A DNA stretch of 22,399 nucleotides from Saccoglossus kowalevskii (lineage: Eukaryota; Hemichordata; Enteropneusta; Harrimaniidae), in NCBI RefSeq assembly GCF_000003605.2, contig NW_003153535.1, forward strand, positions 1 to 22,399, given 5' to 3'. Made by a program: the position numbers and the translations under genes. The stretch's first letter is position 1. Each line of letters begins with the position of its first letter. Shown piece after piece: positions 1-11,089 of the stretch. Under the pieces are notes generated by a model. The model did no database searches. It saw nothing but the letters and a program-made list of their open reading frames with translations, and had not been told where the DNA came from.

Positions 1-170
1 CCGACAACAGAATATTACATGCACTATTTTTGTGACCAAATCCAATATCGAATAATAACAGATACCGACAACAGAATAATACATGCCACTATTTTTGTAC
101 CAATCTATATCGAATAATAACAGATCCCGACATTAGAATAATACATGCCACTATTCTGGTACCACCCCTA
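1..170. repeat. Diverged edge units of the satellite
   Basis: Three units here are still recognisable but far more diverged than any others in the window. They have GAATAATACATG or GAATATTACATG where later units have AAATTATATGTG, lack the GGTACC site in the first two, and share the tail CGAATAATAACAGAT, found nowhere else here. Since the first two share these changes, they look like old related units and not sequencing noise. Diverged units at array margins are expected because unequal exchange homogenises the interior more than the edges. The third unit (from about 126) is intermediate, with CTATTCTGGTACC, and leads into ordinary units at about 170. Confidence 0.8.
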
Positions 171-484
171 TAGTAAAGTATAGCAGTTCCCGCCAACTAA
201 ATTATATGTGCTACTATTTTGGTACCATCCCTATTGTGAAGTATAGCAGTCCCCGACAACAAAATTATATGTGCTACTATTTTGGTACCATCCCTATAGT
301 AAAGTATAGCAGTTCCTGCCAACTAAATTATATGTGCTACTATTTTGGTACCATCACTATAGTGAAGTATAACAGTCCCGACAACTAAATTATATGTGCT
401 ACTATTTTGGTACCACCCCTATAGTGAAGTATAGCAGTTCCCGCCAACAAAATTGTATGCGCCACTATTTTGGTACCACCCCTA
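171..484. repeat. Ordinary satellite units between the edge and family A
   Basis: About five regular units with a KpnI site in each. Tails are of the GCAGTTCCCGCC, GCAGTCCCCGAC and 62-bp AACAGTCCCGAC classes. The two units from about 385 to 480 resemble, but do not track, the sequence ahead of family A copy 2 near 5080-5180. No gene or other element is seen. Confidence 0.6.
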
Positions 485-2621
485 TAGTGAAGTAAAACAG
501 TACCCGCTAACAAAATTATATGTGCTACTATTTTGGTACCATTCCTATAATAAAGTATAGCAGTTCCCGCCAACAAAGTTGTATGTGCCACTATGTACCA
601 CCCCTATAGTGAAGTAAAACAGTCCCCGACAATAAAATTATATGTGCTACTATTTTAGTACCACCCCTATAGTGAAGTATAATAGGTCCCGACAACAAAA
701 TTGTATTTGCTACTATTTTGGTACCATCACTATAGTGAAGTATGGGAGTTCCCGACAACTAAATTATATGTGCTACTATTTTGGTACCATCCCTATATTG
801 AAATATGGCAGTTCCTGACAACTAAATTATATGTGCTACTGTTTTGGTACCATCCCTATAGTGAAGTATGGCAGTTCCGAACAACTAAGTTATATTTGCT
901 ACTATTTTGGTACCATCCCTATAGTGAAGTATGGCAGTTCCTAGCAACTAAATTATATGTGCTACTATTTTGGTACCATCACCATAGCGAAGTATAACAG
1001 GTCCTGACAACAAAATTATATGTGCTACTATTTTGGTACCATCCCAATAGTGAAGTATAGCAGTTCCCGCCAATAAAATTGTATGCGCCACTATTTTGGT
1101 ACCATCCCTATAGTGAAGTATAACAGGTCCCGACAACAAAATTATATGTGCTACTATTTTGGTACCATCACTATAGCGAAGTTATGGCAGATCCGACAAC
1201 AAAACTATATGTGCTACTATTTTGGTACCACCCCTATAGTGAAGTATAACAGTCCCCGACAACAAAATTATATGTGCTACTATTTTGGTACCACCCCTAT
1301 AGTGAAGTATAACAGGTCCCGACAACAAAATCAGATGTGCTGCTATTTTTGTACCATCCCTATAGTGAAGTATAACAGGTCCCGACAACAAAATTGTATG
1401 TGCTACTATATTGGTACCATCCCAATAGTGAAGTATAGCAGTTCCCGCCAACAAAGTTGTATGTGCCACTATGTACCACCCCTATAGTGAAGTATAACAG
1501 TCCCTGACAACACAATTATATGTGCTACTATTTTGGTACCATCACTATAGTGAAGTATAACAGTGCCGACAACTAAATTATATGTGCCACTATTTTGGTA
1601 CCATCCCTATAGTGAAGTATGGCAGTTCCCGACAACAAAATTATATGTGCCACTATTTTGGTACCATCCCTATAGTGAAGTATAACAGGTCCCGACAACA
1701 AAATTATATGTGCTACTATTTTGGTACCATCACTTTAGTGAAGTATGACAGTTCCTGACAACTAAATTATGTGTGCTACTATTTTGGTACAATCACTATA
1801 GTGAAGTATAACTGTCCCGACAACTAAATTATATGTGCTACTATTTTGGTACCACACCTATAGTGAAGTATAACAGGTCCCAACAACAAAATTATATGTG
1901 CTACTATTTTGGTACCATCACTATAGTGAAGTATGACAGTTCCTGACAACTAAATTATATGTGCTACTATTTTGGTACAATCACTATAGTGAAGTATAAC
2001 TGTCCCGACAACTAAATTATATGTGCTACTATTTTGGTACCATCCCTATAGTGAAGTAAAACAGTCCCTGACAACAAAATTATATGTGCTACTATTTTGG
2101 TACCATCACTATAGTGAAGTATAACAGTGCCGACAACTAAATTATATGTGCTACTATTTTGGTACCATCCCAATAGTGAAGTATAGCAGTTCCCGCCAAC
2201 AAAATTATATGTGCTACTATTTTGGTACCATCACTATAGTGAAGTATAACAGTCCCGACAACTAAATTATATGTGCTACTATTTTGGTACCACCCCTATA
2301 GTGAAGTATAGCAGTTCCCGCCAACAAAATTGTATGCGCCACTATTTTGGTACCACCCCTATAGTGAAGTAAAACAGTCCCCGACAACAAAATTATATGT
2401 GCTACTATTTTAGTACCACCCCTATAGTGAAGTATAATAGGTCCCAACAACAAAATTGTATTTGTTACTATTTTGGTACCATCCCTATATTGAAATATGG
2501 CAGTTCCTGACAACTAAATTATATGTGCTACTGTTTTGGTACCATCCCTATAGTGAAGTATGGCAGTTCCTGGCAACTAAATTATATGTGCTACTATTTT
2601 GGTACCATCCCTATAGTGAAG
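485..2621. repeat. Higher-order repeat family A, copy 1 (243 bp shorter than copy 2)
   Basis: This stretch repeats the same order of unit variants as copy 2. The offset is 4698 bp for about 485-1190, 4699 bp from about 1195 to 1500 (one C is missing in GGCAGATCCGAC near 1191), and 4942 bp from 1501 to about 2621. The jump of 243 bp at 1500/1501 means copy 1 lacks a block that copies 2 and 3 both have. Marker units are shared: AAAACAGTACCCGCTAAC, the 59-bp CACTATGTACC units at about 590 and 1466, CATAGCGAAGTA, and TATTGAAATATGG. After about 2621 the two copies part, with TATAGCAGTTCCCGAC here against TATGGCAGTTTCTGG in copy 2. Confidence 0.85.
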
Positions 2622-3224
2622 TATAGCAGTTCCCGACAACAAAATTATATGTGCCACTATGTACCATCCCTATAGTGAAGTATAACAGTTCCCGCCAACA
2701 AAGTTGTATGTGCCACTATGTACCACCCCTATAGTGAAGTATAACAGTCCCTGACAACACAATTATATGTGCTACTATTTTGGTACCATCACTATAGTGA
2801 AGTATAACAGTGCCGACAACTAAATTATATGTGCCACTATTTTGGTACCATCCCTATAGTGAAGTATGGCAGTTCCCGACAACAAAATTATATGTGCCAC
2901 TATTTTGGTACCATCCCTATAGTGAAGTATAACAGGTCCCGACAACAAAATTATATGTGCTACTATTTTGGTACCATCACTTTAGTGAAGTATGACAGTT
3001 CCTGACAACTAAATTATGTGTGCTACTATTTTGGTACAATCACTATAGTGAAGTATAACTGTCCCGACAACTAAATTATATGTGCTACTATTTTGGTACC
3101 ACACCTATAGTGAAGTATAACAGGTCCCAACAACAAAATTATATGTGCTACTATTTTGGTACCATCACTATAGTGAAGTATGACAGTTCCTGACAACTAA
3201 ATTATATGTGCTACTATTTTGGTA
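2622..3224. repeat. Segmental copy of 6317-6919 (part of family A)
   Basis: This block follows 6317-6919 at an offset of 3695 bp and, from about 2748, also 1501-1977 at 1247 bp. It holds two successive 59-bp units with CACTATGTACC at about 2655 and 2716, then the marker series CCTGACAACACAATT, CACTTTAGTGAAG, AATTATGTGTGC and GTACAATCAC. Its presence directly after copy 1 means part of family A is here twice in a row, as unequal exchange would leave. Confidence 0.8.
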
Positions 3225-3559
3225 CCACCCCTATAGTGAAGTATAATAGGTCCCAACAACAAAATTGTATTTGCTACTATTTTGGTACCACCCCTATAGT
3301 GAAGTATAGCAGTTCCCGACAACAAAATTATATGCGCCACTATTTTGGTACCACCCCTATAGTGAAATAAAACAGTCCCCGACAACAAAATTATATGTGC
3401 TACTATTTTAGTACCACCCCTATAGTGAAGTATAATAGGTCCCGACAACAAAATTATATGTGCTACTATTTTGGTACCATCACTATAGTGAAGTATAACA
3501 GTGCCGACAACTAAATTATATGTGCTACTATTTTGGTACCATCCCAATAGTGAAGTATA
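3225..3559. repeat. Satellite units related to about 8030-8370
   Basis: About five units that include the marker GAAATAAAACAG (also near 8127 and 9762) and the tail AATAGGTCCCAAC. The order resembles about 8030-8370 but with swapped variants, so this is an older or recombined copy. No other element is seen. Confidence 0.6.
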
Positions 3560-4377
3560 GCAGTTCCCGCCAACAAAATTATATGTGCTACTATTTTGGT
3601 ACCATCACTATAGTGAAGTATAACAGTCCCGACAACTAAATTATATGTGCTACTATTTTGGTACCACCCCTATAGTGAAGTATAGCAGTTCCCGCCAACA
3701 AAATTGTATGCGCCACTATTTTGGTACCACCCCTATAGTGAAGTAAAACAGTCCCCGACAACAAAATTATATGAGCTACTATTTTAGTACCACCCCTATA
3801 GTGAAGTATAATAGGTCCCAACAACAAAATTGTATTTGCTACTATTTTGGTACCATCCCTATATTGAAATATGGCAGTTCCTGACAACTAAATTATATGT
3901 GCTACTGTTTTGGTACCATCCCTATAGTGAAGTATGGCAGTTCCTGGCAACTAAATTATATGTGCTACTATTTTGGTACCATCCCTATAGTGAAGTATGG
4001 CAGTTTCTGGCAACTAAATTATATTTGCCACTATTTTGGTACCATCCCTATAGTGAAGTTAGCAGTTCCCGCCAACAAAATTATATGTGCTACTATTTTG
4101 GTACCACCCCTATAGTGAAGTTATAACAGGTCCCAACAACAAAATTATATGTGCTACTATTTTGGTACCATCCCTATAGTGAAGTATGGCAGTTCCCGAC
4201 AACTAAATTATATGTGCTACTATTTTGGTACCACCCCTACAGTGAAGTATGGCAGTTCCCGACAACAAAATTATATGTGCTACTATTTTGGTACCATCCC
4301 TATAGTGAAGTATGGCAGTTCCCGACAAAAAAATTATATGTGCTACTATTTTGGTACCAACCCTATAGTGAAGTATA
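3560..4377. repeat. Higher-order repeat family C, unit 1 (818 bp, 13 monomers)
   Basis: The sequence from about 3560 recurs 818 bp later, so the higher-order period is 13 monomers (819 minus 1, from mixed 62, 63 and 64-bp units). Markers in order are the 62-bp tail AACAGTCCCGAC, GTATGCGCCAC, TAAAACAGTCCCCGAC, ATATGAGCTAC with TTTTAGTACC, AATAGGTCCCAAC, TTGAAATATGG, CTACTGTTTTGG, GGCAGTTTCTGGC, GAAGTTAGCAG, CCTACAGTGAAG and CGACAAAAAAATT. One extra T (GAAGTTATAACAGG near 4118) sets it apart from the copy at 8762. Confidence 0.85.
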
Positions 4378-4923
4378 GCAGTTCCTGCCAACAAAATTAT
4401 ATGTGCTACTATTTTGGTACCATCACTATAGTGAAGTATAACAGTCCCGACAACTAAATTATATGTGCTACTATTTTGGTACCACCCCTATAGTGAAGTA
4501 TAGCAGTTCCCGCCAACAAAATTGTATGCGCCACTATTTTGGTACCACCCCTATAGTGAAGTAAAACAGTCCCCGACAACAAAATTATATGAGCTACTAT
4601 TTTAGTACCACCCCTATAGTGAAGTATAATAGGTCCCAACAACAAAATTGTATTTGCTACTATTTTGGTACCATCCCTATATTGAAATATGGCAGTTCCT
4701 GACAACTAAATTATATGTGCTACTGTTTTGGTACCATCCCTATAGTGAAGTATGGCAGTTCCTGGCAACTAAATTATATGTGCTACTATTTTGGTACCAT
4801 CCCTATAGTGAAGTATGGCAGTTTCTGGCAACTAAATTATATTTGCCACTATTTTGGTACCATCCCTATAGTGAAGTTAGCAGTTCCCGCCAACAAAATT
4901 ATATGTGCTACTATTTTGGTACC
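4378..4923. repeat. Higher-order repeat family C, unit 2 (truncated, joined to family A)
   Basis: It follows 3560-4105 almost base for base at +818. The match stops at about 4923, where unit 1 goes on with CCACCCCTATAGTG and this copy goes on with CATCACCATAGTGAAGTTT. From 4814 onward the sequence also belongs to family A copy 2, so the last 110 bp are shared by both families. That shared part marks the junction where the two higher-order patterns were joined. Confidence 0.8.
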
Positions 4924-7565
4924 ATCACCATAGTGAAGTTTAACAATTCCCAACAACTAAATTATATGTGCTACTATTTTTGTACCACCCCTATAGTGAA
5001 GTATAACAGTCCCCGACAACAAAATGATATGTGCTACTATTTTGGTACCATCACCATAGTGAAGTATAACAGGTCCTGACAACTAAATTATATGTGCTAC
5101 TATTTTGGTACCATCCCCATAGTGAAGTATAGCAGTTCCCGACAACAACATTATATTTGCCACTATTTTGTTACCATCCCTATAGTGAAGTAAAACAGTA
5201 CCCGCTAACAAAATTATATGTGCTACTATTTTGGTACCATTCCAATAATAAAGTATAGCAGTTCCCGCCAACAAAGTTGTATGTGCCACTATGTACCACC
5301 CCTATAGTGAAGTAAAACAGTCCCCAACAATAAAATTATATGTGCTACTATTTTAGTACCACCCCTATAGTGAAGTATAATAGGTCCCGACAACAAAATT
5401 GTATTTGCTACTATTTTGGTACCATCACTATAGTGAAGTATGGGAGTTCCCGACAACTAAATTATATGTGCTACTATTTTGGTACCATCCCTATATTGAA
5501 ATATGGCAGTTCCTGACAACTAAATTATATGTGCTACTGTTTTGGTACCATCCCTATAGTGAAGTATGGCAGTTCCGAACAACTAAGTTATATTTGCTAC
5601 TATTTTGGTACCATCCCTATAGTGAAGTATGGCAGTTCCTAGCAACTAAATTATATGTGCTACTATTTTGGTACCATCACCATAGCGAAGTATAACAGGT
5701 CCTGACAACAAAATTATATGTGCTACTATTTTGGTACCATCCCAATAGTGAAGTATAGCAGTTCCCGCCAATAAAATTGTATGCGCCACTATTTTGGTAC
5801 CATCCCTATAGTGAAGTATAACAGGTCCCGACAACAAAATTATATGTGCTACTATTTTGGTACCATCACTATAGCGAAGTTATGGCAGATCCCGACAACA
5901 AAACTATATGTGCTACTATTTTGGTACCACCCCTATAGTGAAGTATAACAGTCCCCGACAACAAAATTATATGTGCTACTATTTTGGTACCACCCCTATA
6001 GTGAAGTATAACAGGTCCCGACAACAAAATCAGATGTGCTGCTATTTTTGTACCATCCCTATAGTGAAGTATAACAGGTCCCGACAACAAAATTGTATGT
6101 GCTACTATATTGGTACCATCCCAATAGTGAAGTATAGCAGTTCCCGCCAACAAAGTTGTATGTGCCACTATGTACCACCCCTATAGTGAAGTATAACAGT
6201 CCCTGACAACAAAATTATATGTGCTACTATTTTTGTACCATCACTATAGTGAAGTATAACAGTGCCGACAACAAAATTATATGTGCTACTATTTTGGTAC
6301 CATCCCAATAGTGAAGTATAGCAGTTCCCGACAACAAAATTATATGTGCCACTATGTAACATCCCTATAGTGAAGTATAACAGTTCCCGCCAACAAAGTT
6401 GTATGTGCCACTATGTACCACCCCTATAGTGAAGTATAACAGTCCCTGACAACACAATTATATGTGCTACTATTTTGGTACCATCACTATAGTGAAGTAT
6501 AACAGTGCCGACAACTAAATTATATGTGCCACTATTTTGGTACCATCCCTATAGTGAAGTATGGCAGTTCCCGACAACAAAATTATATGTGCCACTATTT
6601 TGGTACCATCCCTATAGTGAAGTATAACAGGTCCCGACAACAAAATTATATGTGCTACTATTTTGGTACCATCACTTTAGTGAAGTATGACAGTTCCTGA
6701 CAACTAAATTATGTGTGCTACTATTTTGGTACAATCACTATAGTGAAGTATAACTGTCCCGACAACTAAATTATATGTGCTACTATTTTGGTACCACACC
6801 TATAGTGAAGTATAACAGGTCCCAACAACAAAATTATATGTGCTACTATTTTGGTACCATCACTATAGTGAAGTATGACAGTTCCTGACAACTAAATTAT
6901 ATGTGCTACTATTTTGGTACAATCACTATAGTGAAGTATAACTGTCCCGACAACTAAATTATATGTGCTACTATTTTGGTACCATCCCTATAGTGAAGTA
7001 AAACAGTCCCTGACAACAAAATTATATGTGCTACTATTTTGGTACCATCACTATAGTGAAGTATAACAGTGCCGACAACTAAATTATATGTGCTACTATT
7101 TTGGTACCATCCCAATAGTGAAGTATAGCAGTTCCCGCCAACAAAATTATATGTGCTACTATTTTGGTACCATCACTATAGTGAAGTATAACAGTCCCGA
7201 CAACTAAATTATATGTGCTACTATTTTGGTACCACCCCTATAGTGAAGTATAGCAGTTCCCGCCAACAAAATTGTATGCGCCACTATTTTGGTACCACCC
7301 CTATAGTGAAGTAAAACAGTCCCCGACAACAAAATTATATGTGCTACTATTTTAGTACCACCCCTATAGTGAAGTATAATAGGTCCCAACAACAAAATTG
7401 TATTTGCTACTATTTTGGTACCATCCCTATATTGAAATATGGCAGTTCCTGACAACTAAATTATATGTGCTACTGTTTTGGTACCATCCCTATAGTGAAG
7501 TATGGCAGTTCCTGGCAACTAAATTATATGTGCCACTATTTTGGTACCATCCCTATAGTGAAGTA
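4814..7565. repeat. Higher-order repeat family A, copy 2 (fullest copy)
   Basis: The most complete version of family A. It matches copy 3 at an offset of 15147 bp from 4814 to about 6010, then at 15084 bp to about 6960. The 63-bp change is one monomer, present here (with AAAATCAGATGTGCTGC and TTTTTGTACC, about 6012-6075) and absent in copy 3. It matches copy 1 as described there, and carries 243 bp (about 6199-6442) that copy 1 lacks. The 59-bp CACTATGTACC units lie near 5287, 6170, 6352 and 6411. From about 7204 it runs into a family C segment (GTATGCGCCAC to GGCAGTTCCTGGC). Confidence 0.85.
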
Positions 7566-8384
7566 TGGCAGTTTCTGGCAACAAAATTATATTTGCCACT
7601 ATTTTGGTACCACCCCTATAGTGAAGTATAACAGGTCCCAACAACAAAATTATATGTGCTACTATTTTGGTACCATCACTATAGTGAAGTATGGCAGTTC
7701 CAGACAACTAAATTATATGTGCTACTATTTTGGTACCATCCCTATAGTGAAGTATGGCAGTTCCCGACAACTAAATTATATGTGCTACTATTTTGGTACC
7801 ACCCCTACAGTGAAGTATGGCAGTTCCCGACAACAAAATTATATGTGCTACTATTTTGGTACCATCCCTATAGTGAAGTATGGCAGTTCCCGACAAAAAA
7901 ATTATATGTGCTACTATTTTGGTACCAACCCTATAGTGAAGTATAGCAGTTCCTGCCAACAAAATTATATGTGCTACTATTTTGGTACCATCACTATAGT
8001 GAAGTATAACAGTCCCGACAACTAAATTATATGTGCTACTATTTTGGTACCACCCCTATAGTGAAGTATAGCAGTTCCCGACAACAAAATTATATGCGCC
8101 ACTATTTTGGTACCACCCCTATAGTGAAATAAAACAGTCCCCGACAACCAAATTATATGTGCTACTATTTTAGTACCACCCCTATAGTGAAGTATAATAG
8201 GTCCCGACAACAAAATTGTATTTGCTACTATTTTGGTACCGTCACTATAGTGAAGTATGGGAGTTCCCGACAACAAAATTATATGTGCTACTATTTTGGT
8301 ACCATCACTATAGTGAAGTATAACAGTGCCGACAACTAAATTATATGTGCTACTATTTTGGTACCATCCCAATAGTGAAGTATA
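7566..8384. repeat. Family C related segment with one extra monomer
   Basis: From about 7735 to 8275 this tracks 9368-9908 at an offset of 1633 bp; just before that (about 7610-7670) the offset is 1696 bp. The 63-bp difference is one extra unit here, with CACTATAGTGAAG and the tail GGCAGTTCCAGAC (about 7670-7732). Shared markers are CCTACAGTGAAG, CGACAAAAAAATT, GGTACCAACCC, GAAATAAAACAG and GGTACCGTCAC. The match ends at about 8275 (GACAACAAAATT here, GACAACTAAATT there). Confidence 0.78.
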
Positions 8385-8761
8385 GCAGTTCCCGCCAACA
8401 AAATTATATGTGCTACTATTTTGGTACCATCACTATAGTGAAGTATAACAGTCCCGACAACTAAATTATATGTGCTACTATTTTGGTACCACCCCTATAG
8501 TGAAGTATAGCAGTTCCCGCCAACAAAATTGTATGCGCCACTATTTTGGTACCACCCCTATAGTGAAGTAAAACAGTCCCCGACAACAAAATTATATGAG
8601 CTACTATTTTAGTACCACCCCTATAGTGAAGTATAATAGGTCCCAACAACAAAATTGTATTTGCTACTATTTTGGTACCATCCCTATATTGAAATATGGC
8701 AGTTCCTGACAACTAAATTATATGTGCTACTGTTTTGGTACCATCCCTATAGTGAAGTATG
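8385..8761. repeat. 377-bp direct duplication, first copy
   Basis: Six monomers (378 minus 1, because one is 62 bp) that are repeated immediately at +377. By eye the two copies look identical over nearly their full length, including ATATGAGCTAC, TTTTAGTACC and TTGAAATATGG. The near identity next to older copies of the same units marks a recent event. Confidence 0.85.
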
Positions 8762-9660
8762 GCAGTTCCCGCCAACAAAATTATATGTGCTACTATTTTG
8801 GTACCATCACTATAGTGAAGTATAACAGTCCCGACAACTAAATTATATGTGCTACTATTTTGGTACCACCCCTATAGTGAAGTATAGCAGTTCCCGCCAA
8901 CAAAATTGTATGCGCCACTATTTTGGTACCACCCCTATAGTGAAGTAAAACAGTCCCCGACAACAAAATTATATGAGCTACTATTTTAGTACCACCCCTA
9001 TAGTGAAGTATAATAGGTCCCAACAACAAAATTGTATTTGCTACTATTTTGGTACCATCCCTATATTGAAATATGGCAGTTCCTGACAACTAAATTATAT
9101 GTGCTACTGTTTTGGTACCATCCCTATAGTGAAGTATGGCAGTTCCTGGCAACTAAATTATATGTGCTACTATTTTGGTACCATCCCTATAGTGAAGTAT
9201 GGCAGTTTCTGGCAACTAAATTATATTTGCCACTATTTTGGTACCATCCCTATAGTGAAGTTAGCAGTTCCCGCCAACAAAATTATATGTGCTACTATTT
9301 TGGTACCACCCCTATAGTGAAGTATAACAGGTCCCAACAACAAAATTATATGTGCTACTATTTTGGTACCATCCCTATAGTGAAGTATGGCAGTTCCCGA
9401 CAACTAAATTATATGTGCTACTATTTTGGTACCACCCCTACAGTGAAGTATGGCAGTTCCCGACAACAAAATTATATGTGCTACTATTTTGGTACCATCC
9501 CTATAGTGAAGTATGGCAGTTCCCGACAAAAAAATTATATGTGCTACTATTTTGGTACCAACCCTATAGTGAAGTATAGCAGTTCCTGCCAACAAAATTA
9601 TATGTGCTACTATTTTGGTACCATCACTATAGTGAAGTATAACAGTCCCGACAACTAAAT
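8762..9660. repeat. Second copy of the 377-bp duplication continuing as a family C copy
   Basis: The first 377 bp repeat 8385-8761. The whole block follows family C unit 1 at an offset of 5202 bp, then 5201 bp after about 9319, where unit 1 has the extra T in GAAGTTATAACAGG. It ends with the 62-bp unit AACAGTCCCGAC near 9645. Past 9660 it goes on as the variant with ATATGTGATAC and GAAATAAAACAG, tracking 8027 onward. Confidence 0.83.
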
Positions 9661-9848
9661 TATATGTGATACTATTTTGGTACCACCCCTATAGTGAAGT
9701 ATAGCAGTTCCCGACAACAAAATTATATGCGCCACTATTTTGGTACCACCCCTATAGTGAAATAAAACAGTCCCCGACAACAAAATTATATGTGCTACTA
9801 TTTTAGTACCACCCCTATAGTGAAGTCTAATAGGTCCCGACAACAAAA
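9661..9848. repeat. Satellite units shared with 8028-8215
   Basis: Three units that continue the +1633 match to the 8 kb block, with GAAATAAAACAG and TTTTAGTACC. Nothing else is seen here. Confidence 0.6.
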
Positions 9849-10340
9849 TTGTATTTGCTACTATTTTGGTACCGTCACTATAGTGAAGTATGGGAGTTCC
9901 CGACAACTAAATTATATGTGCTACTATTTTGGTACCATCCCTATATTGAAATATGGCAGTTCCTGACAACTAAATTATATGTGCTACTGTTTTGGTACCA
10001 TCCCTATAGTGAAGTATGGCAGTTCCGAACAACTAAGTTATATTTGCTACTATTTTATTTTGGTACCATCCCTATAGTGAAGTATGGCAGTTCCTGGCAA
10101 CTAAATTATATGTGCTACTATTTTGGTACCATCCCTATAGTGAAGTATAACAGGTCCTGACAACAAAATTATATGTGCTACTATTTTGGTACCATCCCAA
10201 TAGTGAAGTATAGCAGTTCCCGCCAATAAAATTGTATGTGCCACTATTTTGGTACCATCCCTATAGTGAAGTATAACAGGTCCCGACAACAAAATTATAT
10301 GTGCTACTATTTTGGTACCATCACTATAGTGAAGTATGGC
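9849..10340. repeat. Half-copy of family A (left part) with a 5-bp insertion
   Basis: The order GGGAGTTCCCGAC, TTGAAATATGG, CTACTGTTTTGG, GGCAGTTCCGAAC, AACAGGTCCTGAC, CCAATAAAATTG matches the left half of family A (about 701-1180, offset 9148 at its start). Near 10045 the usual CTATTTTGG reads CTATTTTATTTTGG, an extra 5 bp that looks like a slipped copy of ATTTT. One unit is replaced as well (CATCCCTATAGTG where A has CATCACCATAGCG). Confidence 0.75.
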
Positions 10341-11089
10341 AGTTCCTGACAACTAAATTATATGTGCTACTATTTTGATATCATCACTATAGTGAAGTAT
10401 AACTGTCCCGACAACTAAATTATATGTGCTACTATTTTGGTACCATCCCTATAGTGAAGTATGACAGTTCCTGTCAACTAAATTATATTTGCCACTATTT
10501 TGGTACCATCCCTATAGTGAAGTATAGCAGTTCCCGCCAACAAAATTATACGTGCTACTATTTTGGTACCACCCCTATAATGAAGTATAACAGGTCCCGA
10601 CAACAAAATTATATGTGCTACTATTTTGGTACCATCACTATAGTGAAGTATGGCAGTTACCGACAACTAAATTATATGTGCTACTATTTTGGTACCACCC
10701 CTACAGTGAAGTATGGCAGTTCCCGACAACAATATTATATGTGCTACTATTTTGGCACCATCCCTATAGTGAAGTATGGCAGTTCCCGACAAAAAAATTA
10801 TATGTGCTACTATTTTGGTACCATCCCTATAGTGAAGTATAGCAGTTCCCCCCAACAAAATTATATGTGCTACTATGTTGGTACCATCACTATAGTGAAG
10901 TATAACAGTCCCGACAACTAAATTATATGTGCTACTATTTTGGTACCACCCCTATAGTGAAGTATAACAGTCCCCGACAACAAAATTATATGTGCTACTA
11001 TTTTGGTACCATCCCAATAGTGAAGTATAGCAGTTCCCGCCAACAAAATTGTATTTGCCACTATTTTGGTACCATCCCTATAGTGAAGT
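10341..11089. repeat. Diverged family C right half plus ordinary units
   Basis: From about 10490 to 10921 the order of units resembles the right half of family C (CCTACAGTGAAG, CGACAAAAAAATT, then the 62-bp AACAGTCCCGAC unit). It carries many private changes: TTTGGCACC, TTCCCCCC, CTATGTTGGTACC, GACAACAATATT and GATATCATCAC near 10378. It looks like an older copy than those at 7.6, 8.8 and 19.0 kb. The rest is ordinary satellite. Confidence 0.62.

Noticed and set aside
165-200. TATAGTGAAGTATA as a TATA-box promoter
   Set aside because: It is present in almost every unit, so it carries no positional information, and no transcript or gene lies downstream.
1068-1082. AATAAA in CCAATAAAATTG as a polyadenylation signal
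   Set aside because: It is a one-base variant of the usual CAACAAAATT seen in several copied units (also near 5770, 18848 and 20918), with no gene upstream.
2262-2513. Recurrent minus-strand 83-codon frames (here and near 3636, 4454, 7204, 8461, 8838, 18346)
   Set aside because: They recur because the satellite segment is duplicated. Each is bounded by 62-bp units that shift the frame and has no sign of coding constraint.
3476-3500. CACTATAG as a phage T7/SP6-like promoter end
   Set aside because: Only the last eight bases agree, the upstream promoter bases are missing, and the motif occurs in many units as a by-product of the satellite sequence.
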